A stretch of 10,965 nucleotides of DNA from JBCBCP01 sp039178165 (lineage in GTDB: Bacteria > Pseudomonadota > Alphaproteobacteria > Rhodobacterales > Rhodobacteraceae), in contig JBCDFL010000110.1 in NCBI GenBank assembly GCA_039178165.1, positions 1 through 10,965 of the forward strand, given 5' to 3'. The notes under the pieces are model-generated. The model did not search any database and was not told where the DNA came from. It was given only the letters and a program-made list of their open reading frames with translations. Shown one piece after another: positions 1 through 7,215 of the stretch. A program made the position numbers and the translations under genes. The first letter of the stretch is position 1. Every line of letters starts with the position of its first letter.

Positions 1-629
1 CCGCGGGCGAAGGCGTCCAAGTTTTCGGCGCTGGCGATCAGGATTGCCGTGCGCACCGGATCGACGACGAAGCGGCGCGGCAGATCGGTGCGCTCCGCCA
101 TCGCCTGGCTGAGGGCCGTGCGCGCGGTTTGCACCTCCGCCAGGCCAAGGCCCAATTGATCGGCCGCTTCTTCTTGAAAGGCCCGCAGCTCTTGGACCTC
201 AGTCAGGTCGCGGCGCAGCTGCGCAGCCCGCGCATTCAGCGTCGGCGTCAGATCCGCCAGGATCATGCCCGCACGGGCGGCGCCCGTCGGGCCCTGGGGA
301 TGCAGCAACTGGGTTGGCGTACGGCTGTCACCCATGGCCTGCAGGGTGCCGATCAGCAGACCGATCTCTTCGTCCCGCGCGGCCAGCTGCATGGACAATT
401 GCGCCTCGCGCAGCGCTGCGCCGCGCAGCCCGTCACGCACCGCGGCAAGCCCAGCCTCGTAGGCGTGCACCGTCGCGGTAAGGGCACGCACCCGGTCGCG
501 CGCGCTGTCCGCCCCTTCCAGAAGCCGCGCGGCCTCCGCCAATTGCGCGAGCGCTTGCCGAGCCGCATCGTCCTGCGCGGCCCCGGCGCCGGGCAGCCAT
601 AACAGCGCGAGCAGCGCCAAAAGCCTCAC
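1..629 (-). CDS. EnvC-like murein hydrolase activator, N-terminal part (cut by window edge)
   Basis: About 209 N-terminal residues are visible. They begin with a signal peptide (hydrophobic LLALLALLWLPGAGAA, likely cleaved near residue 18) followed by a long Ala/Glu/Arg/Leu-rich helical region that looks like coiled coil. This is the plan of EnvC-type periplasmic activators of peptidoglycan amidases, whose LytM/M23 domain is C-terminal and would lie beyond the left edge, so it cannot be checked here. The GTG start is chosen because it overlaps the gpmI stop by four bases (GTGA), suggesting translational coupling; it has no clear Shine-Dalgarno site of its own, and the signal peptide follows immediately. 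A gpmI-envC order is, to my knowledge, common in Rhodobacterales and supports the name. Another periplasmic coiled-coil protein is possible. Confidence 0.72.
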   Translation of the reverse strand, partial: MRLLALLALLWLPGAGAAQDDAARQALAQLAEAARLLEGADSARDRVRALTATVHAYEAGLAAVRDGLRGAALREAQLSMQLAARDEEIGLLIGTLQAMGDSRTPTQLLHPQGPTGAARAGMILADLTPTLNARAAQLRRDLTEVQELRAFQEEAADQLGLGLAEVQTARTALSQAMAERTDLPRRFVVDPVRTAILIASAENLDAFAR

Positions 630-2134
630 GAGATCAACACCCGGCCGGTCATCTCCGCCGGCTGGTCCAGGCCCATCAGCGCCAGCAGCGTCGGCGCGAC
701 ATCCGCCAAGCGCCCATCCGCCATGTCCCCGTCTGCGCCGATCAAAGCGACCGGCACCGGGTTCAACGTATGGGCCGTATGCGGCTTACCGCTGCCCTCG
801 TTCACCATGACCTCGCAATTGCCGTGATCGGCGCACAGCAGCATGACCCCTCCCGCCGCCTCCAGCGCCGTAAGCGCGCGCCCGACGCCGCGGTCGACCG
901 CCGCGCACGCGGCCACAGCCGCTTCCAGCACGCCGGTATGGCCGACCATATCGGGGTTCGCGTAATTCACCACAATCAGATCGTAGCCATCCTCGATCGC
1001 GCCGACCAGCGCGTCGGTCACCGCCTCGGCCGACATTTCCGGCTGCCGGTCGTAGCGGTTGTCCTGGGGGGAGGGCGGGTTTTCACGGTCTTCGCCCACG
1101 CTCGGCGCCTCAACCCCACCGTTGAGGAAATAGGTGACGTGCGGGTATTTCTCCGTCTCCGCGACGCGGAATTGGCGCTTGCCGGCCGCAGCCACCACGT
1201 CGCCCAGCGTGTTCGGGATTTCCGCCTTGGGGAAGGCCGCGCGGAGGTAGGCGTTGTGCGCGTCCGAGTAGTCCGACATGCCCAGAAGCGAGGCCCAAGC
1301 CGGGCGCGCGCCGATATCGAACGCGTCGAAATCAGGCGCCCCAAGCGCCGCCATGATCTGCAAGGCGCGGTCGGCCCGGAAACTGAGGCAGAAGACGCCG
1401 TCGCCGTCCCGCGCGCCGTCGTAATCGCCCAGCACGGTGGCGGAGATGAATTCGTCACTTTCGCTGCGGTTGCTGGCCGCGGTGATGGCCGCATGGGCAT
1501 CCACGGCGCCGCGGCCCGCCGCGTGCACGATGGCGTCGTAGGCCTCCTTCGTCTGGCTCCACCGGTTGTCGCGGTCCATGGCGAAGTAGCGCCCGGTCAG
1601 GGTCGCGATCTGCACGTCCGGAAGCGCCTCGGTCAGGGTGGAGACAAAGCGGTAGGCCGAGCCCGGCGCCACGTCGCGCCCGTCGGTAATGGCGTGGATC
1701 AGCACCTCCACCCCTTCCGCGGCGCAGGCGCGGGCCGCAGCGATCATATGCGCCATCTGCGCGTGCACGCCGCCGTCCGACACCAGCCCCAGCAGGTGCG
1801 CCCGGCCCCCCGCCGCTTTGACGTCCGCGATGAACCCAGCGATGTCGGGTGTGCTGGCAAAGCTACCCTCCTCTATGGCCAGGTCGATGCGGCGCAGGCC
1901 CATCGGCACGACGCGGCCCGCGCCGATATGGGTATGCCCGACCTCCGAATTGCCCATCTGACCGTCCGGCAGGCCGTTATCCGTGCCGTGGGTGATCAGC
2001 GTGGCGTTCGGGCACGTCGCCAGGATGCGGTCGACGTTCGGAGTATCGGCCAGATACGGCGCGTTGCCCGGCCCCGGCGGCGCCAGCCCCCAACCGTCGA
2101 GGATACACAGAACCACGGGGGAACGGGGGGTCAT
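626..2134 (-). CDS. gpmI: 2,3-bisphosphoglycerate-independent phosphoglycerate mutase
   Basis: Complete 502-residue enzyme, close to the family's usual length of about 510. It interconverts 3-phosphoglycerate and 2-phosphoglycerate in glycolysis and gluconeogenesis in the cytoplasm, using two Mn ions and a phosphoserine intermediate. Visible family motifs are LDGWG with metal ligand Asp13, GQMGNSEVGH with catalytic Ser63, GRYFAMDRDNRW in the inserted phosphotransferase domain, NPDMVGHTG, CADHGN with Asp436 and His437, and HTAHTLNPVPV near the C-terminus. The ATG at 2134 is preceded by a good ribosome site, GGAAGG at 2142-2147, seven bases upstream. The gene overlaps envC by four bases downstream and lies 64 bp after the dehydrogenase gene on the same strand, with a strong hairpin in that gap. 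All catalytic motifs I looked for are present. Confidence 0.97.
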   Translation of the reverse strand: MTPRSPVVLCILDGWGLAPPGPGNAPYLADTPNVDRILATCPNATLITHGTDNGLPDGQMGNSEVGHTHIGAGRVVPMGLRRIDLAIEEGSFASTPDIAGFIADVKAAGGRAHLLGLVSDGGVHAQMAHMIAAARACAAEGVEVLIHAITDGRDVAPGSAYRFVSTLTEALPDVQIATLTGRYFAMDRDNRWSQTKEAYDAIVHAAGRGAVDAHAAITAASNRSESDEFISATVLGDYDGARDGDGVFCLSFRADRALQIMAALGAPDFDAFDIGARPAWASLLGMSDYSDAHNAYLRAAFPKAEIPNTLGDVVAAAGKRQFRVAETEKYPHVTYFLNGGVEAPSVGEDRENPPSPQDNRYDRQPEMSAEAVTDALVGAIEDGYDLIVVNYANPDMVGHTGVLEAAVAACAAVDRGVGRALTALEAAGGVMLLCADHGNCEVMVNEGSGKPHTAHTLNPVPVALIGADGDMADGRLADVAPTLLALMGLDQPAEMTGRVLIS

Positions 2135-2154
2135 GTTCGGGCCTTCCTACTGCT

Positions 2155-2184
2155 CTGGCGCCCGTCCTATCGCAGGGGCGCCAG
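2155..2184 (-). terminator. GC-rich hairpin between the dehydrogenase gene and gpmI
   Basis: Perfect inverted repeat CTGGCGCCC (2155-2163) and GGGCGCCAG (2176-2184) with a 12-nt loop. It lies 15 bp past the dehydrogenase stop and ends 7 bp before the gpmI ribosome site. There is no T-run after the stem on the minus strand, so it is not a classic intrinsic terminator. It could be a weak or Rho-assisted terminator, an mRNA-stabilising 3' end, or a structure in the gpmI leader. The repeat is certain; its role is inferred. Confidence 0.45.
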
Positions 2185-2198
2185 GCTGGAAAGATGCG

Positions 2199-3086
2199 CT
2201 AAGGTGCTACGGCGACGTGGGACGCCTGCCCGTCGGGCGCCGTGTGCAGATAAGCGGCGACAACCTCGTCCAGCGGTGTGACGGCGAAGCCCGGCAACAG
2301 CGCCGAAAGCCGCTTTGCGCACAGCGCGTGATCCGTGCGCCAGAGGTAGCGCATCTCCGTCAATTCGCGCGCCATCTCCCACACCGGGCTGGCCAGGCGC
2401 ATGGCCCACCAAGGGAAGGACGAGCGGCGGAGCGGCCGGCCGGTCACCGCTTCGACGGCAGCGGCGATGTCGCCGGCGCTGAGCGTGTGGCCGGGGAAAG
2501 GAATGTCCTCGAACGGGTCAAGCTGAGTGCGCAACTCCGCCAGGGCGACGGCGGCACGGGCCCAGTCGGGCAGATAGCAGAAGGCCTGGCGCGTGCGTTC
2601 GGGTCCGGGCAGCGTGAGCGTGCCGGGCTTGCGCAGGTAGAGTTCCGTCCACATGCAGCCCTGGCGGTCCGGGTCGATGAAGTTGCCCGCACGCAGAATG
2701 ATGGTTTGGAAGCCGCAGGCCGCGTAGGTCCGCTCCATCTCCAGCCGCAGGTCACCCTTGCGGGCGACGGGGCGGGGCGGCGTGCATTCGGACCAGGTGC
2801 CAGGCGTATCGCCGAAATGGTAGACGTTGCCGGGCAGGACCACGGTGGCGCCGCTGGCCTTCGCTGCGGCGATGACGTCCGCTGTGATGCGCGGCAGCAG
2901 GCCGGCCCAGTTGTGGTAGTTCGGCGGGTTGAGGCCGTTGACGATCACTGCGCAGCCTTTGGCAGCCTCGCGCATGTCGGTGCCGCGGGTGTAGCGGCGC
3001 ACGAGCCAGCCTGCGCGGGCGAAGGCCGCGGCGCTGTGGCGGCCGATGCGGCCGGAGGATCCGAGGATGAGGACGGTGTCGGGCAT
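2199..3086 (-). CDS. NAD-dependent epimerase/dehydratase-like protein (atypical short-chain dehydrogenase)
   Basis: A 295-residue protein opening with a beta strand and the Rossmann dinucleotide-binding glycine motif GSSGRIG (residues 9-15), as in extended and atypical short-chain dehydrogenases. The middle has PGNVYHFGD (Tyr89), with Asp rather than Lys four residues after the tyrosine, so the usual YxxxK catalytic pair is missing. A later VARKGDLR stretch (Lys110) and ILRAGNFIDP match the atypical NAD(P)-binding epimerase group. The substrate is unknown. The start is the ATG at 3086, preceded by AAGGAA seven bases upstream; a longer reading from 3152 has no ribosome site and adds 22 residues ahead of the Rossmann strand. 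It is divergent from the LysR gene, a common arrangement for a regulator and its target. It may be partly co-transcribed with gpmI. Confidence 0.8.
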   Translation of the reverse strand: MPDTVLILGSSGRIGRHSAAAFARAGWLVRRYTRGTDMREAAKGCAVIVNGLNPPNYHNWAGLLPRITADVIAAAKASGATVVLPGNVYHFGDTPGTWSECTPPRPVARKGDLRLEMERTYAACGFQTIILRAGNFIDPDRQGCMWTELYLRKPGTLTLPGPERTRQAFCYLPDWARAAVALAELRTQLDPFEDIPFPGHTLSAGDIAAAVEAVTGRPLRRSSFPWWAMRLASPVWEMARELTEMRYLWRTDHALCAKRLSALLPGFAVTPLDEVVAAYLHTAPDGQASHVAVAP

Positions 3087-3144
3087 GGTGCGTTCCTTTT
3101 CGCGTTGGTGAGGCGAAGATGAGATGCACGAGCCTGAAGGGATA

Positions 3145-3181
3145 TTGCCCAAAGATCACGATCTGATATTCAGTTTTGAAT
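3145..3181. promoter_or_regulatory. Candidate LysR operator and promoter region between the divergent genes
   Basis: The 93-bp gap 3087-3179 holds three overlapping inverted repeats at the LysR end: ATCA-N5-TGAT (3155-3167), CTGA-N3-TCAG (3163-3173) and ATTCA-N4-TGAAT (3168-3181), the last covering the first two bases of the LysR start codon. A T-N11-A spacing (3156 and 3168) is also present. TTGCCC at 3145-3150 and TATTCA at 3167-3172, 16 bp apart, could be a weak -35/-10 pair. Autoregulation and control of the divergent dehydrogenase is inferred from gene order; no site was proven. Confidence 0.4.
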
Positions 3182-4067
3182 GTCTCTATCCGCCGATAAC
3201 CTCGACTGGTCCCTCATCCGCGCCTTTCTGGCGGTGGCCGAGGCGGGCTCCCTGTCCGCGGCGGCGCGAAAGCTGGGGCAAAGCCAGCCGACCCTGGGGC
3301 GCCACATCAAGGCGGCGGAGGCGGTCCTAGGCGTTGAGCTGTTCCAGCGGGTGCCGTCGGGTCTGGCGCTGACCGATGCGGGCGCGGCACTGGTCGGGCC
3401 GGCGCGGCAGATGGCTGAGGGGGCGGCGCGCCTGACCGCGCTGGTGTCGGGGCAGGAGACGGAGCTGCGCGGGACGGTGCGGATCACGGCGAGCGTGGTC
3501 GTTTCGCACTTTGTCCTGCCGCGGATCATGGCGGAGCTGCGCCGCGCCGCGCCTCAGATCGAGGTGGAGCTGGTGCCGACCGATGGGACGGAGAACCTGA
3601 TCTACCGCGAGGCGGACATCGCAGTGCGGATGTACCGGCCCACGCAGCTGGACGTGGTGACGCGGCATGTCGGGGACGCGCCGGTGGCCCTTTATGCGGC
3701 GCCATCCTTGCTGGAGCGATTTGGGGTTCCGCGGGACCTTGAGGCGTTGGCGCGTATTCCGTTCGTGGGCTTCGACCGGTCGGACCTGATCCTGCGGCAC
3801 ATGCGGGCGATGGGAATGGACGTGGACCGCCATTTCTTTGGCGTGCGCTGCGACGATCAGGCGGCGTTCTGGCAGCTGGTCTGCGCGGGCTGCGGGATCG
3901 GCGGGATGCAGGTGCAGGTGGGGGAGGCGGACGCGCGGGTGGTGCGTGTGCCTGTGGATCTGGAATTGCCATCGTTGCCCGTGTGGCTGGCGGCGCAGGG
4001 AGATGTGCTGCGCGCGCCACGGGTGCGAGCGGTCTGGGATGCGTTGGTGGCGGGGCTCAAGGGGTGA
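3180..4067 (+). CDS. LysR family transcriptional regulator
   Basis: A 295-residue protein of standard LysR length. The winged helix-turn-helix is at residues about 9-68, with the family signature FLAVAEAGSLSAAARKLGQS followed by QPTLGRHIKAAE and LFQR...LALTDAG. A linker helix and a two-lobed periplasmic-binding-like effector domain follow from about residue 95 (RGTVRITASVVVSHFVLP, DIAVRMYRPT, VCAGCGIGGMQ). It probably binds DNA as a tetramer with a small-molecule co-inducer that cannot be deduced. The ATG at 3180 is the first possible start, because a TGA in the same frame immediately precedes it. No Shine-Dalgarno sequence is visible, so translation may be leaderless. The likely target is the divergent dehydrogenase gene. 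The end lies in a palindromic repeat and faces dnaE2 convergently. Confidence 0.93.
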   Translation: MSLSADNLDWSLIRAFLAVAEAGSLSAAARKLGQSQPTLGRHIKAAEAVLGVELFQRVPSGLALTDAGAALVGPARQMAEGAARLTALVSGQETELRGTVRITASVVVSHFVLPRIMAELRRAAPQIEVELVPTDGTENLIYREADIAVRMYRPTQLDVVTRHVGDAPVALYAAPSLLERFGVPRDLEALARIPFVGFDRSDLILRHMRAMGMDVDRHFFGVRCDDQAAFWQLVCAGCGIGGMQVQVGEADARVVRVPVDLELPSLPVWLAAQGDVLRAPRVRAVWDALVAGLKG

Positions 4068-4089
4068 TGGGCAGATTGCCCATCCTACC
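4066..4089. repeat. Palindromic element copy 1, at the 3' end of the LysR gene
   Basis: Perfect hairpin GATGGGCA (4066-4073), 3-nt spacer, TGCCCATC (4077-4084), then CTACC to 4089. It overlaps the LysR stop codon and lies in the convergent gap with dnaE2. A related element occurs at 4223-4245 in the same orientation. It may act as a bidirectional transcript end or be a REP-like dispersed repeat; there is no T-run directly after the stem. Confidence 0.6.
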
Positions 4090-4158
4090 GTGGCTCGGGT
4101 CGTTCAGCTTTTTCCAAGGGCAGCGCTGACCCAGTGCGGTGGCCTTTGTCTTTTGGCT

Positions 4159-7107
4159 TCAATCCGGGTTGCCGTTGGTGAAGCTGAGCTTCGACAGGTC
4201 GGGGGCTTTGGCGTGTGGCGGCGGTGGGTTGGCCCCCACCCTACCCTCCTCGGGCGTCAGGATGTGGCGGAGGAGCCCCACGGGGTGCTGCTTGAGCGTT
4301 AGGCGCATCGACACGTAATCCTCCACCACCTGCTCCCCCACCGTCATCTCGGGCAGCAGAGCGGCGGGCTCATTCACCACCTCGCCGTCGATATCCCCCG
4401 CAAACAAAGGCAGGGGCGCGCCGGGGGCGAGGGCTTTGGCCTCCCACAGGGCATCGCGCCGCCCCAGGCCAAGGGCGGCGAAGGCGTCCGCTTCGGCCAG
4501 CCGGGCCACCACGTTCGGCGCCAGGCCCGCGCGGCGCCACACGTCGCGCACTTCGGCATAGCCGTTGCCGCGCGCCGCGGTCAGCCAGGTCGCGTCCTCT
4601 TCGGTCAGCCCCTTCACCTGGCGAAAGCCCAGCCGTAGGGCCAGCCCGCCGGTCCCATCGGGCTCCATCACGTTGTCCCAATAGCTGTGCTGGACGCAGA
4701 CGGGCCGCACCTCCACCCCATGCTCGCGCGCGTCCCGAACGATCTGGGCGGGCGCGTAGAAGCCCATCGGCTGGGAGTTCAGCAGCGCGCAGGCAAAGAT
4801 GCCCGGGTGATGCCGCTTGATCCACGAGGATGCATAGACCAGCAGCGCAAAACTGGCCGCGTGGCTTTCGGGGAAACCGTAGGAGCCGAAGCCTTCGATC
4901 TGGCTAAAGCACCGCTCCGCAAAGTCGCGGTCGTAGCCGTTCTTTTGCATGCCCCGCAGGAACAGCGTGCGGAATTCGCTGACGCTGCCGTGCTTCTTGA
5001 ACGTCGCCAGCGACCGCCGCAGCCGGTCGGCCTGTTCGGGGGTGAAGCCCGCGCCGACGATGGCGATCTGCATGGCCTGTTCCTGAAAGAGGGGCACGCC
5101 GAGGGTCTTGCCCAGCACCTCGCCCAACTCGTCCGAGGGGAAGCTGACCTGCTCTTCCCCGTTGCGGCGGCGGATGTAGGGATGGACCATGTCGCCCTGG
5201 ATCGGACCAGGGCGGATGATCGCGACCTCGATCACCAAATCGTAGAAACAGCGCGGCTTCATCCGCGGCAGGAAGTTCATCTGCGCGCGGGACTCCACCT
5301 GGAAGACGCCGATGCTGTCCGCCTTGCAAAGCATGTCGTAGACGACCGGATCCTCGGGCGGCAGGGTCGCGAGGGTCCAGTCCTGCTGGTGGTGCATCTT
5401 CAGCAGGTCAAAGCTTTTGCGGATGCAGGTCAGCATGCCGAGGGCGAGCACGTCGACCTTGAGGATGCCAAGGCTGTCGATGTCGTCCTTGTCCCAGCAG
5501 ATAACCGTGCGGTCCTCCATCGTGGCGTTCTCGATCGGGACAAGCTCGTCCAGGCGCCCTTCGGTCATGATGAAGCCGCCGACATGTTGGGAGAGGTGCC
5601 GGGGGAAGCCGACGATCTCGTAGACGAGGTCGAGCACCAATTGCAGGCGGCGGTCGGAGGCGTCGAGGCCAATCTCCGCCATGCGCTCCGCCTCCAACCC
5701 CTTGACGCTGAAGAAACCCCATAGCTGCGAGGACATGGCACTAATCGTGTCTTCGGTCAGGCCCATGGCGCGGCCCACCTCGCGGATGGCGCGTTTGCCG
5801 CGGTAATGGATGACGGTCGCGCAGAGGCCCGCGCGGTGGCGCCCGTAGCGGTCATAGATATGCTGGATCACCTCCTCGCGGCGCTCGTGTTCGAAATCGA
5901 CGTCGATGTCGGGCGGCTCGTCCCGCGCCTCCGACACGAAGCGCTCGAAGACCATCGTGCCGATCTCGGGCGAGACGGAGGTGATGCCGAGGCAGAAGCA
6001 CACGACCGAGTTGGCCGCCGACCCCCGCCCTTGGCACAGGATGCCGCGGGATCGCGCGAAGGCGACGACGTCGCGGACGGTCAGAAAGTAGGGCTCGTAA
6101 TTCAGCTTGGCGATCAGCGTCAGCTCGTGTTCGAGCAGTTTTTGCACCTTCTCCGGCGCGCCCGCGGGGTAGCGCCAGTCGAGGCCTTCGTAGGCCAACC
6201 GCGCCAGGCGGTCCTGCGGCGCCTCGCCTTCGGCCACTTCGGAGGGGTATTCGTAGCGCAGCTCGTCCAGCGAAAAGTCCAGGGTCCCGGCGATGGCATC
6301 GGTGCGCGCCAGCGCGTCTTCGAAGCCGGCAAACATCCGCGCTATGTCCGCCGGCCCACGCATCCGCTGTTCCGCATTGGCCAGGGCCGCGCGGCCCAGC
6401 GTGTCGACGGTGGTGCCCAGGCGGATCGCCGTCAGTACGTCGGCCATGCGGCGGCGGGCGCCGTGGTGCATCATGGGTGCGGCACTGACGGCGGTTTGGA
6501 GGCCGATGGATGCCGCCCGTTCGGCGATCTTGGCCCAGCGCGTGGCGTCGCGGCCATCGTAGCGGGGGGTCAAGAGGATGTCGGTCGGGGCGCGTTTCGC
6601 CAGCCGCTGCGCGATCTGAGGCCAGGCGCGGCCCTGGGGCCAGACCAGCAGGTGCAAGCCTTCGGTAAAGTCTTCAAGATCGCTGAGGGTCAGCAGGCAG
6701 TCGCCCTTGGGTGCGGCCAGCCGCCCGCGCGAGATCAGGCGGCACAGGCTGGCCCACCCTTGGCGATTGCGCGGCAGCGCGGTGATGGGGGGCGCGTCTT
6801 GCAGCAGCAGCCGGGCCGCGGGGATCAGCCGGGGCGCGTGCTTCGGCAGGCCGGGCGGCTGGGGCAGATGCGCGGGTTTCGGTGGGCCGTAGACGCCATG
6901 GGCGGCGTCCCAATCGGCGCGTTCGGTGATCTCGCGCCCGATCTTGCGCGCTTCGGTATGCGCGCGGACGATGCCGGCCACCGAATTGTCGTCGGCGATG
7001 GCGACGCCGTCCATGCCATAAGCCGCCGCCCTGCGCGTATACTCCTCTGGGTGGGAGGCGCCGGTCAGGAAGGTGAAATTCGACAGAGCGGACAGTTCGT
7101 TTTGCAT
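4159..7107 (-). CDS. dnaE2: Error-prone DNA polymerase DnaE2 (ImuC), apparently lacking the C-terminal OB domain
   Basis: A 982-residue C-family polymerase for SOS translesion synthesis and mutagenesis, normally working with ImuA and ImuB at the sliding clamp. It starts with an ImuC-type PHP domain (SNFTFLTGASHPEE, residues 9-22) lacking the metal-binding histidines of replicative DnaE. The palm carries GRGSAANS (360-367), PPDIDVDF (398-405) with catalytic Asp402 and Asp404, RHLSQHVGG (503-511) and LKVDVLALG with Asp552. A helix-hairpin-helix region (GFRQVKGL onward) is near residue 850. Family members usually have about 1,030-1,100 residues and end in an OB fold; this one stops soon after HPVGLLRHILTP, with a Pro-rich tail. 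The ATG at 7107 fits the family start, but no good ribosome site is seen. A LexA-like box lies in its promoter. No imuA or imuB adjoins it. Confidence 0.95.
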   Translation of the reverse strand: MQNELSALSNFTFLTGASHPEEYTRRAAAYGMDGVAIADDNSVAGIVRAHTEARKIGREITERADWDAAHGVYGPPKPAHLPQPPGLPKHAPRLIPAARLLLQDAPPITALPRNRQGWASLCRLISRGRLAAPKGDCLLTLSDLEDFTEGLHLLVWPQGRAWPQIAQRLAKRAPTDILLTPRYDGRDATRWAKIAERAASIGLQTAVSAAPMMHHGARRRMADVLTAIRLGTTVDTLGRAALANAEQRMRGPADIARMFAGFEDALARTDAIAGTLDFSLDELRYEYPSEVAEGEAPQDRLARLAYEGLDWRYPAGAPEKVQKLLEHELTLIAKLNYEPYFLTVRDVVAFARSRGILCQGRGSAANSVVCFCLGITSVSPEIGTMVFERFVSEARDEPPDIDVDFEHERREEVIQHIYDRYGRHRAGLCATVIHYRGKRAIREVGRAMGLTEDTISAMSSQLWGFFSVKGLEAERMAEIGLDASDRRLQLVLDLVYEIVGFPRHLSQHVGGFIMTEGRLDELVPIENATMEDRTVICWDKDDIDSLGILKVDVLALGMLTCIRKSFDLLKMHHQQDWTLATLPPEDPVVYDMLCKADSIGVFQVESRAQMNFLPRMKPRCFYDLVIEVAIIRPGPIQGDMVHPYIRRRNGEEQVSFPSDELGEVLGKTLGVPLFQEQAMQIAIVGAGFTPEQADRLRRSLATFKKHGSVSEFRTLFLRGMQKNGYDRDFAERCFSQIEGFGSYGFPESHAASFALLVYASSWIKRHHPGIFACALLNSQPMGFYAPAQIVRDAREHGVEVRPVCVQHSYWDNVMEPDGTGGLALRLGFRQVKGLTEEDATWLTAARGNGYAEVRDVWRRAGLAPNVVARLAEADAFAALGLGRRDALWEAKALAPGAPLPLFAGDIDGEVVNEPAALLPEMTVGEQVVEDYVSMRLTLKQHPVGLLRHILTPEEGRVGANPPPPHAKAPDLSKLSFTNGNPD
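4223..4245. repeat. Palindromic element copy 2, inside the dnaE2 coding end
   Basis: GGTGGG (4223-4228), 6-nt spacer TTGGCC, CCCACC (4235-4240), then CTACC. It matches copy 1 in layout: a stem with a GGG core, then CCTACC, in the same orientation. It is read in frame in dnaE2 as residues 955 to about 962 (GRVGANPP), at the point where the conserved polymerase sequence ends. This suggests a palindrome inserted in, or recombined into, the coding region. Confidence 0.55.
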
Positions 7108-7139
7108 ACGCTTGCACAGAGAATCGGCCTGAGAGGACG

Positions 7140-7167
7140 AGTATATTCACCTTTTGTTCACATCCAA
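7140..7167 (-). promoter_or_regulatory. Predicted sigma-70 type promoter of dnaE2
   Basis: Reading the minus strand, TTGGAT (7167-7162) is a moderate -35 and TATACT (7145-7140) a good -10 with one mismatch to TATAAT, separated by 16 bp. Transcription would start near 7133, giving a leader of about 26 nt before the ATG at 7107. The LexA-like box fills the spacer. Confidence 0.6.
7145..7159. promoter_or_regulatory. LexA-like SOS box of dnaE2
   Basis: On the plus strand ATTC-N7-GTTC (minus strand GAAC-N7-GAAT), one mismatch from the alphaproteobacterial LexA direct repeat GTTC-N7-GTTC. It sits between the predicted -35 and -10 and touches the -10 by one base, where LexA would block RNA polymerase. 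Location before a known SOS-regulated gene makes the call convincing despite the mismatch. It may also affect the divergent DUF1203 gene. Confidence 0.7.
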
Positions 7168-7203
7168 AGGCGAAGCTGAACGGGTGATCGTTTTCCTTTG
7201 GAT
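7162..7203. repeat. 9-bp inverted repeat in the dnaE2/DUF1203 divergent promoter region
   Basis: ATCCAAAGG (7162-7170) and CCTTTGGAT (7195-7203) are perfect inverted copies with a 24-nt spacer. The left arm contains the predicted dnaE2 -35 (TTGGAT on the minus strand), and the right arm contains the same hexamer on the plus strand. The spacer holds a smaller repeat, AACG-N6-CGTT (7179-7192). It may be paired half-sites for a regulator of both genes, or a hairpin if transcribed. Confidence 0.45.
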
Positions 7204-7215
7204 ATGGCAACTGGC

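Noticed and set aside
770..2281. Long plus-strand open frame antisense to gpmI
   Set aside because: It mirrors a certain gpmI gene, has Arg/His/Gly-rich low-complexity composition typical of antisense frames in high-GC DNA, and matches no family.
1983..3122. Plus-strand open frame across the dehydrogenase gene
   Set aside because: Antisense to a gene with a clear Rossmann motif and ribosome site; no domain seen in it.
4159..7107. Degenerate PHP domain of DnaE2 as a novel loss
   Set aside because: Loss of the PHP metal-binding histidines is usual in ImuC-type DnaE2, so it is not specific to this gene.
5806..7179. Long plus-strand open frame antisense to dnaE2
   Set aside because: dnaE2 motifs are continuous on the minus strand; this frame has no recognisable domain and its composition is that of a shadow frame.
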